From Lacrimispora saccharolytica (GTDB taxonomy: Bacteria; Bacillota; Clostridia; Lachnospirales; Lachnospiraceae): DNA of 64,000 nt. Where the stretch lies: NCBI GenBank assembly GCA_016899975.1, contig JACJJN010000009.1, forward strand, positions 1 to 64,000. Direction: 5' to 3'. Shown piece by piece: positions 16,166-26,272 of this stretch. A program made the translations under genes and the position numbers. Position 1 is the stretch's first letter. Each line of letters starts with the position of its first letter. The notes beneath the pieces were generated by a model that worked only from the letters and a program-made list of their open reading frames with translations, was not told the DNA's origin and searched no databases.

Positions 16166-17131
16166 ATGATAGGTAAGATTTGCGGAACCGGTTCCTATGT
16201 GCCGGAGAAAACAGTGAGCAATGACGATCTGGCGAAAATCGTTGATACCAGTGATGAGTGGATACGGGAAAGAACCGGAGTTGCAAGAAGACATATCGCC
16301 GAGCAGGATACCGTGGTATCCATGGGAGCGAAAGCCGCTGAGAAGGCCCTTGAAAACGCAGGGATTTCTCCGGAAGAAGTGGACCTGATCCTTGTGGGAA
16401 CTTCCACTTCCAATGTAATCTTTCCGTCAGCGGCCTGCTCGATCCAGAAAGAGATCGGAGCGGTTCATGCCGCAGGCCTTGACGTATCGGCAGCCTGTAC
16501 CGGATTCCTGTCTGTCTATCAGATCGGCCAGGCATACATTCAGTCGGGAATGGCAAAAACCGTGCTTCTGATCGGCGCGGAATGCCTGAGCAGACTGGTG
16601 AACTGGAAGGACAGAGGTACCTGTATTCTCTTTGGAGACGGTGCAGGGGCAGCAGTCCTTCAGGCGGATGAGACAGCTTCCTGTCTGCAGACCGTGCTTC
16701 ATTCCGATGGAGCGAAAGGCTGGACGCTGACCTGCGACAGCCGCCACAAGGAAGGAGACAAAGATCTGTCTCAGGATCCATCCACTTATATTCAGATGGA
16801 TGGAAGGGAAGTATTTAAGTTCGCGCTTACGAAGGTTCCGGAGGCGGTGCGGGAGGTGCTGGAAAAAGCAGAGATTTCTGCGGATGATATTTCCTGGTTC
16901 CTGCTGCATCAGGCGAATATCCGTATCATTGAGGGCGTTGCAAAACGTCTCAGGATCGGTATGGAACGTTTCCCTTCCAATATGGAAGAATACGGTAACA
17001 CCTCTGCGGCAAGCATTCCGATCCTTCTGGACGAAATGAACCGGAGCGGAAAACTGGAAAGAGGCCAGAAGCTGGTGATGTCGGGTTTTGGCGCCGGGCT
17101 GACCTGGGGCGCATGTGTTTTTGAGTGGTAA
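16166..17131 (+). CDS. fabH: beta-ketoacyl-ACP synthase III
   Basis: 321 residues. It condenses acetyl-CoA or branched acyl-CoA with malonyl-ACP to start type II fatty-acid synthesis. Cys111 in SAACTGF, His in LLHQANIRI (near 249) and Asn in GNTSAAS (near 279) form the Cys-His-Asn triad. The start is placed at ATG 16166 with GAGGCAGG upstream, because the open frame upstream encodes an AT-rich non-homologous leader of 35 codons that includes the operator. This leaves a 5' leader of about 95 nt. First gene of the operon. Confidence 0.95.
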   Translation: MIGKICGTGSYVPEKTVSNDDLAKIVDTSDEWIRERTGVARRHIAEQDTVVSMGAKAAEKALENAGISPEEVDLILVGTSTSNVIFPSAACSIQKEIGAVHAAGLDVSAACTGFLSVYQIGQAYIQSGMAKTVLLIGAECLSRLVNWKDRGTCILFGDGAGAAVLQADETASCLQTVLHSDGAKGWTLTCDSRHKEGDKDLSQDPSTYIQMDGREVFKFALTKVPEAVREVLEKAEISADDISWFLLHQANIRIIEGVAKRLRIGMERFPSNMEEYGNTSAASIPILLDEMNRSGKLERGQKLVMSGFGAGLTWGACVFEW

Positions 17132-17190
17132 TTTCCGCTGTGTCGGATTACACATAAATCAAATGGAAAATCAAAAGGAGAAGAAAGCAA

Positions 17191-17415
17191 ATGTTAGAAA
17201 AAGTAAAAGAGACCGTAGCAGAATCACTGGGAGCAGATATCAACACCATTACAGAGGAAACATCCTTCAAAGATGATCTGGGGGCAGATTCTCTGGACCT
17301 GTTTGAGATGGTAATGTCTCTGGAAGAGTCCTGCGGCGTAGAGATTCCGACTGAGGATCTGGAGCAGATGAAGACTGTCGGAGATGTTGTGAAATATCTG
17401 GAAGACCATCAGTAA
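17191..17415 (+). CDS. acpP: acyl carrier protein
   Basis: 74 residues, acidic, with the phosphopantetheine attachment serine in GADSLDLFE near residue 36 (E. coli has DSLD). It carries growing acyl chains for the enzymes of the operon. AAAAGGAGAAG precedes the ATG. In related clostridial operons an enoyl-ACP reductase gene (fabK) often follows acpP; here a 94-bp gap with a hairpin follows instead. Confidence 0.95.
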   Translation: MLEKVKETVAESLGADINTITEETSFKDDLGADSLDLFEMVMSLEESCGVEIPTEDLEQMKTVGDVVKYLEDHQ

Positions 17416-17440
17416 AAAGCGTTATAGAGCAGAGACATAG

Positions 17441-17484
17441 AATCCCGAAGAAAGAGAGATGATGTTCCCTCTTTTTTCGGGATT
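17441..17484 (+). promoter_or_regulatory. stable intra-operon hairpin between acpP and fabD
   Basis: AATCCCGAA (17441-17449) pairs with TTCGGGATT (17476-17484), and inner AAAGAG with CTCTTT. T residues lie inside the right arm, not after it, so this is not a standard terminator. It could be a processing or stability element that raises acpP mRNA over the rest. Confidence 0.55.
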
Positions 17485-17509
17485 TATAAGAAGATAAGGA
17501 GTATGGACC

Positions 17510-18436
17510 ATGAGCCAAATAGCATTTATTTTCCCTGGACAGGGCGCACAGGAACCGGGGATGGGAAAAGATTTTTATGAGAATTCCGCCAGTGCCAGAG
17601 AAGTGTTCGATCAGGCAGAAAGCCTGTTGGGACTGGATATGAAGAAACTCTGTTTTGAGGAAAATGATGAACTGAACATTACGGAATACACACAGATCGC
17701 CCTGCTGACTGCGTGTATGGCGATGGAGCGCGTGGTGCGCGAACAGGGTGTGGCTCCGCAGGTGACGGCAGGATTGAGCCTTGGCGAATACTGCGCGATC
17801 GTGTCCGCAGGAGGAATGGAACTTTCCGATGCCATGCGGCTGGTCAGAAAAAGAGGAATCCTGATGCAGGAAGCTGTTCCGGCAGGACAGGGAAGCATGG
17901 CGGCAGTTCTTGGCATGGACGGTCCTTCCATTGAGAAGGTTCTGGAAGGCCGTGAGGGCGTATGGATCGCCAACTATAACTGTCCGGGACAGATCGTGAT
18001 CACCGGTTATAAGGCTCCGGTGGAGGAAGCGTCCAAAGCGCTTCAGGAAGCCGGCGCAAAACGTGTGCTTCCGCTGAATGTCAGCGGCCCGTTCCATTCT
18101 CCTCTGATGCAGCCGGCGGGAGAGGGACTGAAGGAAATCTTCGCGGGAATGAAAATGTCTCCGCTGAAAGTACCTTATGTAACCAATGTGACTGCAGAGT
18201 ACGTTGACGATATTGCACAGACAGAAGAACTGCTGATCCGTCAGGTTTCCTCCTCCGTGCGCTGGCAGCAGAGCGTGGAGAAGATGATCGCAGCCGGTGT
18301 CGATACCTTTGTGGAAATCGGACCTGGACGCACATTGAACGGATTCCTGCGCAAGATCGACCGCCAGGTGAAAGGATACAACATCCGCACATGGGAAGAG
18401 ATGCAGAAGGTTTGTGAAGAGCTTGCACAGGCATGA
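17510..18436 (+). CDS. fabD: malonyl-CoA:ACP transacylase
   Basis: 308 residues. Transfers malonyl from CoA to ACP. The nucleophile serine sits in GLSLGEY near residue 90 (many FabD have GHSLGEY; Leu here is a common Firmicute variant), and the active-site His in SGPFHSPLM near 200. The opening FIFPGQGAQ is diagnostic. AAGGAG precedes the ATG. Co-directional with flanking fab genes. Confidence 0.95.
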   Translation: MSQIAFIFPGQGAQEPGMGKDFYENSASAREVFDQAESLLGLDMKKLCFEENDELNITEYTQIALLTACMAMERVVREQGVAPQVTAGLSLGEYCAIVSAGGMELSDAMRLVRKRGILMQEAVPAGQGSMAAVLGMDGPSIEKVLEGREGVWIANYNCPGQIVITGYKAPVEEASKALQEAGAKRVLPLNVSGPFHSPLMQPAGEGLKEIFAGMKMSPLKVPYVTNVTAEYVDDIAQTEELLIRQVSSSVRWQQSVEKMIAAGVDTFVEIGPGRTLNGFLRKIDRQVKGYNIRTWEEMQKVCEELAQA

Positions 18437-18470
18437 CGGCAGAAATGATGCAGAGCAGAAAGGGAAAGAT

Positions 18471-19211
18471 ATGTTGGAAGGAAAAGTAGCAGTAGTTACC
18501 GGCGCTTCCCGCGGAATCGGAAGAGCGATCGCTCTCAGACTTGCGCAGGAGAAAGCGGCGGTTGTGATCAATTATAACGGCTCCAGAGAAAAGGCAGAAG
18601 AGGTGGTTCAGGAAATCGAAGCGGCGGGAGGAACCGCCTGCGCGATCCAGTGCGACGTTTCTGATTTCTCCGCCTGTGAGGCATTTTTCAAGGAAGTAAC
18701 CGAGCGTTACGGACGGGTAGACATCCTCGTCAACAACGCAGGCGTAACAAGAGACGGTCTTCTGATGAAAATGTCGGAGGAAGATTTTGATAAGGTGGTG
18801 GATACCAACCTGAAGGGAACATTCAACTGCATCCGTTTCGTCACCAGAACGATGCTCCGCCAGAAGAGCGGACATATCATCAATATGTCTTCCGTGGTAG
18901 GCGTTGCCGGAAATGCAGGACAGGCGAACTACGCGGCATCCAAAGCGGGCGTGATCGGCCTGACAAAGACAGCGGCAAAAGAACTGGCATCCCGCGGCAT
19001 CACAGTCAATGCCATCGCACCGGGCTTTATTGAGACGGATATGACTGCCGTACTTTCCGACAAGATCCGGGAAGCGACTGCGGCACAGATCCCGATGGGA
19101 CATTTCGGAGCGGCGGAGGACGTGGCGAATCTTGCCGCATTCCTGGCATCCGATCAGGCAAAATATATCACAGGCCAGGTCATCCATGTGGACGGCGGAA
19201 TGGCGATGTAA
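18471..19211 (+). CDS. fabG: 3-oxoacyl-ACP reductase
   Basis: 246 residues, short-chain dehydrogenase that reduces beta-ketoacyl-ACP with [13 protein letters not shown] binds cofactor (residues about 11-18), NNAG lies near 88, and the catalytic Ser, Tyr and Lys are in NMSSVVG and YAASK. I start at ATG 18471, after AGAAAGGG, rather than at an upstream frame opening inside fabD, because homologues begin [11 protein letters not shown]. Spacing to fabD is 34 bp. Confidence 0.95.
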   Translation: MLEGKVAVVTGASRGIGRAIALRLAQEKAAVVINYNGSREKAEEVVQEIEAAGGTACAIQCDVSDFSACEAFFKEVTERYGRVDILVNNAGVTRDGLLMKMSEEDFDKVVDTNLKGTFNCIRFVTRTMLRQKSGHIINMSSVVGVAGNAGQANYAASKAGVIGLTKTAAKELASRGITVNAIAPGFIETDMTAVLSDKIREATAAQIPMGHFGAAEDVANLAAFLASDQAKYITGQVIHVDGGMAM

Positions 19212-19297
19212 GAGTTATAAGCCCGTTTGAAAGTGTCGTACCGGGCGGTGCGATATATGGGAAAGAAACGGCGCGCTGCAGGAAGGAAAGGTAAGAA

Positions 19298-20536
19298 ATG
19301 AAAAGAAGAGTAGTTGTAACCGGATTGGGCGCAGTAACCCCGATCGGAAATAATGTAGATGAATTCTGGAAGAGTGTAAAAGAGGGAAAATGCGGGATCG
19401 GACCGATCACCCGTTTTGATACCTCAGAATATAAGGTACATCTGGCGGCGGAGGTCAAGGACTTCAACGCGAAGGATTACCTGGATTTCAAGACAGCAAA
19501 GAGAATGGGACGTTTTTCCCACTATGCCATTGCGGCATCCCGTGAGGCTTTCGCGGACGCAGGGCTGGATATGGCGAACGAGGATCCTTACCGCGTAGGC
19601 GTGATCATCGGTTCCGGCATCGGTGACCTGGAGACCAGCGAGGCGGCAGAGGCAAAGATCCAGGCGGGAAAGCCGTCCAAAGTAAATCCGTTCACGGTTC
19701 CTATGATGATCGCCAATATGGCGGCAGGAAACGTTGCCATTGACCTGGGAGCGAAAGGTAAATGTACCAGCGTTGTGACGGCATGTGCCAGCAGCACCCA
19801 TTCCATCGGAGACGCATTCCGCGCGATCCAGTACGGGGATGCGGACGTATGTGTGGCGGGAGGTGCAGAGGGCAGCATCTGTCCGCTGGGCGTGGCAAGT
19901 TTTACCAGCCTGACTGCACTGTCCGATTCGGAAGATCCGGCGAGAGCTTCTATTCCGTTTGATAAGGACCGCAACGGTTTCGTGATGGGCGAAGGCGCAG
20001 GAATCGTTATCCTGGAAGAGCTGGAGCATGCAAAGGCAAGAAACGCGAAAATCTATGCGGAACTGGTAGGATACGGCGCAACCTGTGACGCCAATCATAT
20101 TACCGCCCCCATCGAGGACGGAAGCGGCGCTGCGAAAGCGATGGAACTGGCAATGAACGAGGCGGGTATCCAGCCGTCGGATGTGACGTATATCAACGCA
20201 CACGGCACCAGCACACATCTGAACGATCTGGTGGAGACCAGAGCAGTCAAAGCAGCCTTCGGCGACGCGGCAAAGGATGTTGTGATCAACTCGACAAAAT
20301 CCATGATCGGTCATCTGCTGGGCGCAGCCGGCGGTGTGGAATTTGTCACCTGCGTAAAATCCATTCAGGACGGATTTATCCATCAGACCATCGGTTCCGT
20401 GGAATCCGAGGAAGAATGTGATCTGAATTACGCGATCGGCGCTCCGGTGGAGAAGCCGGTGGAATATGCGATGAGCAATTCCCTGGGATTCGGTGGACAC
20501 AATGCGAGCCTGCTGATCAAAAAATACGAGGAGTAA
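19298..20536 (+). CDS. fabF: beta-ketoacyl-ACP synthase II
   Basis: 412 residues. Elongates acyl-ACP by condensation with malonyl-ACP. The triad is Cys163 in TACASSTHSI, His near 304 in NAHGTST and His near 340 in MIGHLLGAAGG. GGAAAGG precedes the ATG; an 86-bp gap separates it from fabG. Length and motifs are normal. Confidence 0.96.
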   Translation: MKRRVVVTGLGAVTPIGNNVDEFWKSVKEGKCGIGPITRFDTSEYKVHLAAEVKDFNAKDYLDFKTAKRMGRFSHYAIAASREAFADAGLDMANEDPYRVGVIIGSGIGDLETSEAAEAKIQAGKPSKVNPFTVPMMIANMAAGNVAIDLGAKGKCTSVVTACASSTHSIGDAFRAIQYGDADVCVAGGAEGSICPLGVASFTSLTALSDSEDPARASIPFDKDRNGFVMGEGAGIVILEELEHAKARNAKIYAELVGYGATCDANHITAPIEDGSGAAKAMELAMNEAGIQPSDVTYINAHGTSTHLNDLVETRAVKAAFGDAAKDVVINSTKSMIGHLLGAAGGVEFVTCVKSIQDGFIHQTIGSVESEEECDLNYAIGAPVEKPVEYAMSNSLGFGGHNASLLIKKYEE

Positions 20537-20540
20537 TGGT

Positions 20541-21137
20541 ATGGAATTTGAACAGATGATCAGAATCATAGAGACAGTTTCCAATTCTTCCCTGACTGCT
20601 TTCCACTATGAAGCAAACGGAGTGAAGATTGATATGGAACGTGAGGCGGGGGCGGCTCCGGCAGGTGTTTCTCCTGTGGCTGCAGGTAATGTGACAGCCG
20701 GCGCTGCAGCAGCTCTTCCGGCAGCCGGAACAGCAGCGGCAGCTGAGACAACAGTTCTTGCGGGCGTTTCCGCACCGGCAGGAACGCCGGCGGCAGTTTC
20801 CGCGGCAGCAGTGGCTTCACCGGCGGGAGCGGCAGTGGCTGCTTCTGCGGCAGCAGATACCGTTCCGGCAGGGACAGCAGTGGCTGAGGAAGCTCTGAAA
20901 GAGGGAAATATGGTCACTTCTCCGCTGGTGGGTACTTTCTACGCAGCGCCGGCAGAGGACGCTGAGCCGTTCGTCAAGGTCGGTGACCATGTGAAGAAAG
21001 GACAGACTCTTGGAATCGTGGAAGCGATGAAACTGATGAATGAAATTGAAAGCGATTATGACGGTGTCGTAACCGCCATTCTGGTACAGAACGGAGATAC
21101 GGTAGAGTATGGAATGCCTCTGTTCTGCATCGCCTGA
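20541..21137 (+). CDS. accB: biotin carboxyl carrier protein of acetyl-CoA carboxylase
   Basis: 198 residues. An N-terminal helical part is followed by an unusually long Ala/Pro/Val-rich linker (about residues 36-118) and a C-terminal biotinyl domain with the biotinylation lysine in EAMKLMNE. It carries CO2 between biotin carboxylase and carboxyltransferase. The linker explains the low-complexity GCA/GCG-rich DNA at 20650-20890. It starts 4 bp after the fabF stop. Confidence 0.94.
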   Translation: MEFEQMIRIIETVSNSSLTAFHYEANGVKIDMEREAGAAPAGVSPVAAGNVTAGAAAALPAAGTAAAAETTVLAGVSAPAGTPAAVSAAAVASPAGAAVAASAAADTVPAGTAVAEEALKEGNMVTSPLVGTFYAAPAEDAEPFVKVGDHVKKGQTLGIVEAMKLMNEIESDYDGVVTAILVQNGDTVEYGMPLFCIA

Positions 21138-21149
21138 GGAGGTAATGGG

Positions 21150-21587
21150 ATGAACAGCCTGAATACAAAGCAGATCATGGAGATCATTCCTCACCGCCAT
21201 CCGTTCCTTCTGGTGGACGAAATTGAAGATTTCGTGCCGGGGGAATATGCGGTGGGTTATAAATGTGTAACTTACCGGGAAGATTTCTTTGCGGGACATT
21301 TTCCGCAGGAACCGGTGATGCCGGGCGTGCTGATCGTTGAGGCGCTGGCACAAACCGGAGCTGTGGCGATCCTTTCTCTGGAAGAGAACAAAGGGAAGAT
21401 CGCGTTCTTTGGTGGAATCAACAAATGCCGTTTCAAAGGAAAAGTAAAACCTGGGGATAAACTGCGTCTGGAGACGAAGATCATCCGCCGCAAAGGTCCT
21501 CTGGGCGTTGGAGAAGCCGTTGCAACTGTTGATGGAAAAGTGGTGGCAAGCGGAGAACTGACATTTATGGTAGGAGATGCAGAATGA
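21150..21587 (+). CDS. fabZ: 3-hydroxyacyl-ACP dehydratase
   Basis: 145 residues, hot-dog fold. Motifs [11 protein letters not shown] and [17 protein letters not shown] hold the catalytic His and Glu. Dehydrates beta-hydroxyacyl-ACP to the trans-2-enoyl form. GGAGGTAATGGG precedes the start. The stop overlaps accC by 4 bp (ATGA), indicating translational coupling. Confidence 0.95.
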   Translation: MNSLNTKQIMEIIPHRHPFLLVDEIEDFVPGEYAVGYKCVTYREDFFAGHFPQEPVMPGVLIVEALAQTGAVAILSLEENKGKIAFFGGINKCRFKGKVKPGDKLRLETKIIRRKGPLGVGEAVATVDGKVVASGELTFMVGDAE

Positions 21588-22921
21588 TTAAGAAAGTACT
21601 GATTGCCAACCGCGGGGAGATTGCCGTGCGGATCATCCGTGCCTGCCGTGAGATGGGGATTGAGACCGTCGCTGTCTATTCGGAGGCAGACCGTGAGGCG
21701 CTGCACACACAGCTTGCAGACGAAGCCATCTGCATCGGACCTGCACCCTCCAAGGACAGTTATCTGAATATGGAGCGCATTCTGAGCGCTACACTGGTAT
21801 CCGGAGCGGACGCGATCCATCCGGGCTTCGGTTTCCTGTCCGAGAACAGCCGATTTGCGGAACTTTGCAGGAAATGCCATATCACCTACATCGGGCCTGC
21901 GCCGGAGGTCATCGAAAAGCTGGGCAATAAATCTGAGGCGCGCAACACGATGATGGCGGCAAATGTTCCTGTGGTTCCGGGCAGTAAAGAACCGATTTAC
22001 GAGGTGGAAGACGGACTGAAGATCGCAGAGAAGATCGGCTATCCGGTGATGATCAAGGCTGCTCTTGGCGGCGGCGGCAAGGGAATGCGGACAGCGGAAA
22101 GCGCAGATGAGTTTGCGTCATCCTTCGCAACCGCACAGAAGGAAGCGATGATGGCTTTCGGCGATGGAACGATGTATGTGGAGCGTTTTATCCGCCATCC
22201 CCGCCATGTGGAATTCCAGATCATGGCGGATAGCTTTGGAAATGTGGTGCACCTGGGCGAGCGTGACTGTTCGGTTCAGCGAAACCATCAGAAACTGATC
22301 GAAGAGTCTCCCTGCGTGGCGCTGGACGATAAGCTGAGAAAGAAAATGGGCGACGCTGCGGTCCGTGCGGCAAAAGCGGCGCATTATGAAAATGCAGGAA
22401 CCATCGAGTTCCTTCTGGAGCCGGACGGAAACTTCTACTTTATGGAGATGAATACCCGTATCCAGGTGGAACATCCGGTGACTGAGTGGGTGACCGGGAT
22501 CGACCTGATCAAAGAACAGATCCGTGTGGCATCGGGCCTTCCGCTGTCTGTGAAACAGAAGGACATTGTACTGAAAGGACATGCGATTGAATGCCGGATC
22601 AATGCGGAAAATCCGGAAAAGAATTTCCGTCCCTGCCCGGGAACCATCACGGACGTATACCTGCCGGGCGGCTTTGGCGTGCGCGTGGATACGGCAATTT
22701 ATAACGGTTATACGGTGCCGGCATATTATGACTCCATGCTGGCAAAACTGATCGTACATGGAAATACCAGGGAGGAAGCCATCGCAAAAATGCAGACGGC
22801 CCTTGGGGAAGTGGTGATTGAAGGAATCGATACCAACGTGGATTATCAATATGAAATCCTCAATCATCCGGACTATATCGACGGAAAGATTGATATTGAA
22901 TTTATAGAAAGGCTGGGTTAA
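21584..22921 (+). CDS. accC: biotin carboxylase subunit of acetyl-CoA carboxylase
   Basis: 445 residues, ATP-grasp enzyme that carboxylates biotin on AccB using ATP and bicarbonate. It opens [16 protein letters not shown], has the glycine-rich [10 protein letters not shown] loop near 165, and [14 protein letters not shown] with the catalytic Arg near 292. Full length. It lies between fabZ and the fused carboxyltransferase gene with 3 bp to the latter. Confidence 0.96.
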   Translation: MIKKVLIANRGEIAVRIIRACREMGIETVAVYSEADREALHTQLADEAICIGPAPSKDSYLNMERILSATLVSGADAIHPGFGFLSENSRFAELCRKCHITYIGPAPEVIEKLGNKSEARNTMMAANVPVVPGSKEPIYEVEDGLKIAEKIGYPVMIKAALGGGGKGMRTAESADEFASSFATAQKEAMMAFGDGTMYVERFIRHPRHVEFQIMADSFGNVVHLGERDCSVQRNHQKLIEESPCVALDDKLRKKMGDAAVRAAKAAHYENAGTIEFLLEPDGNFYFMEMNTRIQVEHPVTEWVTGIDLIKEQIRVASGLPLSVKQKDIVLKGHAIECRINAENPEKNFRPCPGTITDVYLPGGFGVRVDTAIYNGYTVPAYYDSMLAKLIVHGNTREEAIAKMQTALGEVVIEGIDTNVDYQYEILNHPDYIDGKIDIEFIERLG

Positions 22922-22924
22922 GGC

Positions 22925-24667
22925 ATGAATCTGGAAAGATATTTTAAAAAGACGAGGTCAAAGGCCGCCGTCCTTTTCGATGGCGATGGTTCAAACGAGG
23001 CAAGACGGCCGGAAGCGCCGCAGGGCATCCTGAAAAAGTGCAACGCCTGTAAGTCTGCCATCTTTACGGAGGACGTAAAGAGGAATTATTATATCTGTCC
23101 AAAATGCCATAACTATTTCCGGGTCCATGCCTGGAGAAGAGTGGAGATGATCGCCGACGAGGGCAGTTTCGAGGAATGGGATCATGATCTGCAGACCTCA
23201 AATCCCCTGCAGTTCAAGGGATATGAAGAGAAAGTTCACGCGCTTCAGGAGAAGACCAATCTTGCGGAGGCGGTGCTGACAGGCAAGGCGAAGATTCAGG
23301 GAATGGACGTGGTACTCGGCATCTGCGACGGACGCTTCATGATGGCGAGTATGGGAGAAGTAGTCGGAGAGAAAATTGCCCGCGCAGTGGAACGTGCCAC
23401 AGAGGAAAGGCTTCCGTTGATCCTCTATGCATGTTCCGGCGGTGCGAGAATGCAGGAAGGAATCGTCTCCCTGATGCAGATGGCAAAGACTTCCGCAGCC
23501 CTGAAACGTCACAGCGAGGCGGGACTGCTGTATATCACGGTTCTGACGGAACCGACCACCGGAGGCGTGACCGCCAGCTGGGCGATGCTGGGAGACATTA
23601 TCCTGGCCGAACCCAATGCGCTGATCGGATTTGCAGGTCCCCGTGTCATCGAGCAGACGATCGGGCAGAAGCTTCCGAAAGGCTTCCAGCGGGCGGAATT
23701 CCTTCTGGAACATGGATTTATTGACGCAATCCTGGAGAGAGAGACGTCCAGGGAGACGCTGGCGGAGATCCTCCGGCTCCACGGAGCGGAACAGGATAAC
23801 GCCGCAAACGCAGAGAACACATCGGAAGAACTGCATGAGAAAATGGAAGGCGGAATTCCGGATGAACTGAAAGATACAGAAAGCGGTCTCACCGCCTGGG
23901 AGCGTGTGGAAAAAGCACGGAAAAAGGATCGTCCTGTGGGGACAGACTATATCCAGGCGCTGTTTGAAGGCTTTCAGGAGTTCCATGGAGACCGCGGCTT
24001 TCGGGATGATCCGGCAATCGTGGGAGGTATCGCCTGGTTCCATGACCGTCCGGTAACGGTTATCGCTGAGGCAAAGGGAACGACGACCAAAGAAAATGTC
24101 AAGAGAAACTTTGGAATGCCATATCCCGAAGGATACCGGAAAGCGCTGCGTCTGATGAAACAGGCGGAGAAATTCCACCGTCCGGTCATCTGCTTTGTAG
24201 ATACGCCGGGAGCGTTCTGCGGCATGGAAGCCGAGGAACGGGGCCAGGGCGAGGCGATTGCGAGAAATCTTTTTGAGATGTCGGATCTGAAGACACCGAT
24301 TCTGTCCCTTGTCATCGGTGAAGGCGGCAGCGGCGGCGCACTGGCGCTGGCGGTGGGAGACGAGGTATGGATGATGGAAAATGCCATCTATTCGGTACTT
24401 TCCCCGGAAGGGTTTGCGTCGATCCTTTGGAAAGACAGCAAACGTGCGAAGGAAGCGGCTCAGGTTATGAAGCTGACCGCTCAGGATCTGAAGCGTCTGG
24501 GAATTATCGAGAAGATTATTGACGAGCCGGAACATCTGACACGGGAAAACTTCCCGATCGTATGCGACGCGCTGGAACAGGATATCGAAGAATTCCTGGA
24601 GAAATATACAAACTGTAATACAGAAGAACTCACAGAACACAGATATCAGAGATTCCGTAAGATGTGA
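22925..24667 (+). CDS. accDA: fused acetyl-CoA carboxylase carboxyltransferase beta-alpha (AccD-AccA)
   Basis: 580 residues in one frame. The N-terminal part (to about 285) is AccD: zinc ribbon with CNAC near 39-42 and CPKC near 58-61, then [13 protein letters not shown] and [15 protein letters not shown] linker rich in Glu/Asn (about 285-325) leads into Acc[37 protein letters not shown] and [14 protein letters not shown]. In most bacteria these are two genes forming an alpha2beta2 complex; here the fusion forces 1:1 subunits. No stop or internal ribosome site of note at the junction. Last gene of the operon, followed by a terminator. Confidence 0.95.
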   Translation: MNLERYFKKTRSKAAVLFDGDGSNEARRPEAPQGILKKCNACKSAIFTEDVKRNYYICPKCHNYFRVHAWRRVEMIADEGSFEEWDHDLQTSNPLQFKGYEEKVHALQEKTNLAEAVLTGKAKIQGMDVVLGICDGRFMMASMGEVVGEKIARAVERATEERLPLILYACSGGARMQEGIVSLMQMAKTSAALKRHSEAGLLYITVLTEPTTGGVTASWAMLGDIILAEPNALIGFAGPRVIEQTIGQKLPKGFQRAEFLLEHGFIDAILERETSRETLAEILRLHGAEQDNAANAENTSEELHEKMEGGIPDELKDTESGLTAWERVEKARKKDRPVGTDYIQALFEGFQEFHGDRGFRDDPAIVGGIAWFHDRPVTVIAEAKGTTTKENVKRNFGMPYPEGYRKALRLMKQAEKFHRPVICFVDTPGAFCGMEAEERGQGEAIARNLFEMSDLKTPILSLVIGEGGSGGALALAVGDEVWMMENAIYSVLSPEGFASILWKDSKRAKEAAQVMKLTAQDLKRLGIIEKIIDEPEHLTRENFPIVCDALEQDIEEFLEKYTNCNTEELTEHRYQRFRKM

Positions 24668-24726
24668 TCATCGCTCATGGAAAAACTGCAAAGCTTTCAG
24701 AGCGTGCTGTGAGTGAAAGCAAGATG

Positions 24727-24780
24727 CCCCGGAAGGGAATGCGGACAGAAAGTCTGCATTCCCTTCCGGGGTATTTTTTT
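24727..24780 (+). terminator. terminator of fatty-acid operon
   Basis: CCCCGGAAGGGAATGC (24727-24742) pairs with GCATTCCCTTCCGGGG (24756-24771), followed by TATTTTTTT. Confidence 0.93.
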
Positions 24781-24832
24781 CGAGAACAGCGTGCGACAAA
24801 TCTGCGTTTTCAAGAATGTCAGGTAAGAAAAG

Positions 24833-25729
24833 TTAATACAGAATATCCCTCACTTCAGGTTCTGTCATCTGGCAAATGTCTGCAATTTCCGTGATGGTTT
24901 TTCCCTGGGCATTCAGTTGAAATATGCGTTTTGCTTTTTCTAACCCAGATTGCTCGCCTTTCTGGAATCCAGCCTGCTCGCCTTTCTGGAACCCAGTTTG
25001 TTCTCCCTTTTTGAAACCAGCATTCTCCGCACTTTTCATCTGAGACTGATAATCCCGGAGCGCCTTTTCACGTGCCTCATATTCCATTTGCTTTTTTTCA
25101 TCCGCACTCATCTGCACCAATGTGTCATATGCTTCCTGAATATATTCATCTGTACCAGCCATATGTTCAAACTCCTTTCGGTTTTTGCCATGCAGAAACC
25201 GCATCCAGCGCAGGATTCCCTTTTCCGATTGCGCTTCCGGCGGCAGTTTTTTCAATTCCAGGAACTGTAATTCCAGGAGATCCGAATAGCGTTCTTTTGT
25301 CCCGTCATCGTAAAGATGGATGGTGTGATAGTACAGGTCATCGTCAAACCAGGAAAAATCCAGGATGCTGACGTGGATACATTTTCTGAGTTTTTCGTAG
25401 GAATCCCCTTTTTTCAACTGACCGGAAAACATTTTGCTCAGATAGAACAGAATTCTGGAGTCCCAATACTCGAAGAACTGTACCTGCATTTCCAGGTTCA
25501 GGTGCCGCCCATCCCGCATCCGGACATGGACATCCAAAATTCCCAGTTTTTCTTCGGGATAATCACGGGGGAGTTCCGTTGGGACGATTTCAGTATCTTG
25601 AATTTCGTCAGGGGAAAGATCCAGTAAAGCGGCGATAAACCCTGTCCTCACTTTGGGATTCATCATCAGTTCCTTAAAACAGAAATCTACAGTGGGCAGC
25701 ATAATAAAGTTTTCATCAGGTTTCTTCAT
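24833..25729 (-). CDS. Rpn-family/PDDEXK nuclease-like transposase protein
   Basis: 298 residues of the Rpn/YhgA-like family (PD-(D/E)XK nuclease, PDDEXK_2), linked to recombination-promoting DNA cleavage. The N-terminal part has DFCFKELMMNPKV and LGILDVHVRMRDGRHLNLEMQVQ, which carries the D...E-x-Q core, then YLSKMFSGQLKKG. Residues about 235-265 hold four tandem copies of a seven-residue unit (consensus AGFQKGEQ). A short C-terminal helical segment ends EITEIADICQM-like. The ATG at 25729 has AAAGGAG; the frame upstream is not conserved. Often multi-copy in gut Firmicutes; no terminal repeats seen here. Confidence 0.85.
   Translation of the reverse strand: MKKPDENFIMLPTVDFCFKELMMNPKVRTGFIAALLDLSPDEIQDTEIVPTELPRDYPEEKLGILDVHVRMRDGRHLNLEMQVQFFEYWDSRILFYLSKMFSGQLKKGDSYEKLRKCIHVSILDFSWFDDDLYYHTIHLYDDGTKERYSDLLELQFLELKKLPPEAQSEKGILRWMRFLHGKNRKEFEHMAGTDEYIQEAYDTLVQMSADEKKQMEYEAREKALRDYQSQMKSAENAGFKKGEQTGFQKGEQAGFQKGEQSGLEKAKRIFQLNAQGKTITEIADICQMTEPEVRDILY
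24940..25035 (-). repeat. tandem 24-bp coding repeat in Rpn-like gene
   Basis: About four imperfect copies encoding variants of GFQKGEQ-A/S/T in the nuclease gene; the middle two are nearly identical. Likely prone to length change by slippage. Confidence 0.7.
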
Positions 25730-26083
25730 GCGTTTTCTCCTTTCTGTGTGCAGAAACGGATCATGGAACCGTCCCGGCAGACTGTCGGACACACAGAAAA
25801 GAGCACGACTGTATAGTAGTATTTTATCATAAACTTTACCGTAACAAAAGCTGTTTTCCGTATGCTCTGCAAATTTGTTTGAAGTATTGGGTTGTTTCGG
25901 CGATATGCCGTTGAATAATGGAAAGAACGAATGTTCTTTCGAGTGTGAATGAAGTATAACATAATTTATCCTTGTTTTCCAGAAAAAAATGCCGTGCTGG
26001 CTTTTTATATTTCTCTGGCAAGAGGGTTGGATGTGGATAAGCCAAGAAATCTTGCCAAATCAGTGACCGTAGAATGATTTATC
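25730..26083. other. non-coding stretch, no feature recognised
   Basis: An AT-rich gap upstream of the nuclease gene and of the MFS leader. I see no RNA gene, credible ORF with ribosome site, or terminator here. Confidence 0.5.
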
Positions 26084-26112
26084 TTGCACTTATCGTAAAT
26101 ACATGATAATAT
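26084..26112 (+). promoter_or_regulatory. promoter of MFS exporter leader
   Basis: TTGCAC (26084-26089), 17 nt, TAATAT (26107-26112). It implies a 5' leader of about 270 nt before the exporter start. Confidence 0.6.
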
Positions 26113-26188
26113 TACATGGAAAAATTGCTGTGATCTCTGTATGAACGGCAATAAAGAATTTCTGAGAAACAAGTCAAGGAGGCGCACC

Positions 26189-26272
26189 ATGGGCTGGAAA
26201 GCAATCTGTCTTATGATCAAAAAAGGCAACATTTTTGCATTTCAGGCTATCAGTGCGCCCATTTTTAGGTAA
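26189..26272 (+). CDS. 27-residue leader peptide upstream of MFS exporter
   Basis: A perfect AAGGAGG (26176-26182) six bases before ATG 26189 starts a 27-codon frame ending TAA at 26270-26272; the product reads MGWKAICLMIKKG and ends AISAPIFR. It has the best ribosome site in the region yet encodes no known protein. Its last codons form the left arm of a long hairpin reaching to just before the exporter's own ribosome site. This is the arrangement of ribosome-stalling leader peptides that control antibiotic-resistance genes (erm, cat, msr types). That it works this way is inference. Confidence 0.6.
   Translation: MGWKAICLMIKKGNIFAFQAISAPIFR

Noticed and set aside
17441-17484. acpP-fabD hairpin as an intrinsic terminator
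   Set aside because: The T-run lies within the stem and the following bases are TATAAG; downstream genes need read-through.
20650-20890. Low-complexity GCA/GCG tract as a repeat element
   Set aside because: It encodes the Ala/Pro-rich linker of AccB and stays in frame.
17267-24640. Several 250-480 codon minus-strand frames opposite the fab/acc operon
   Set aside because: All mirror well-conserved fab/acc genes and show no family motif.
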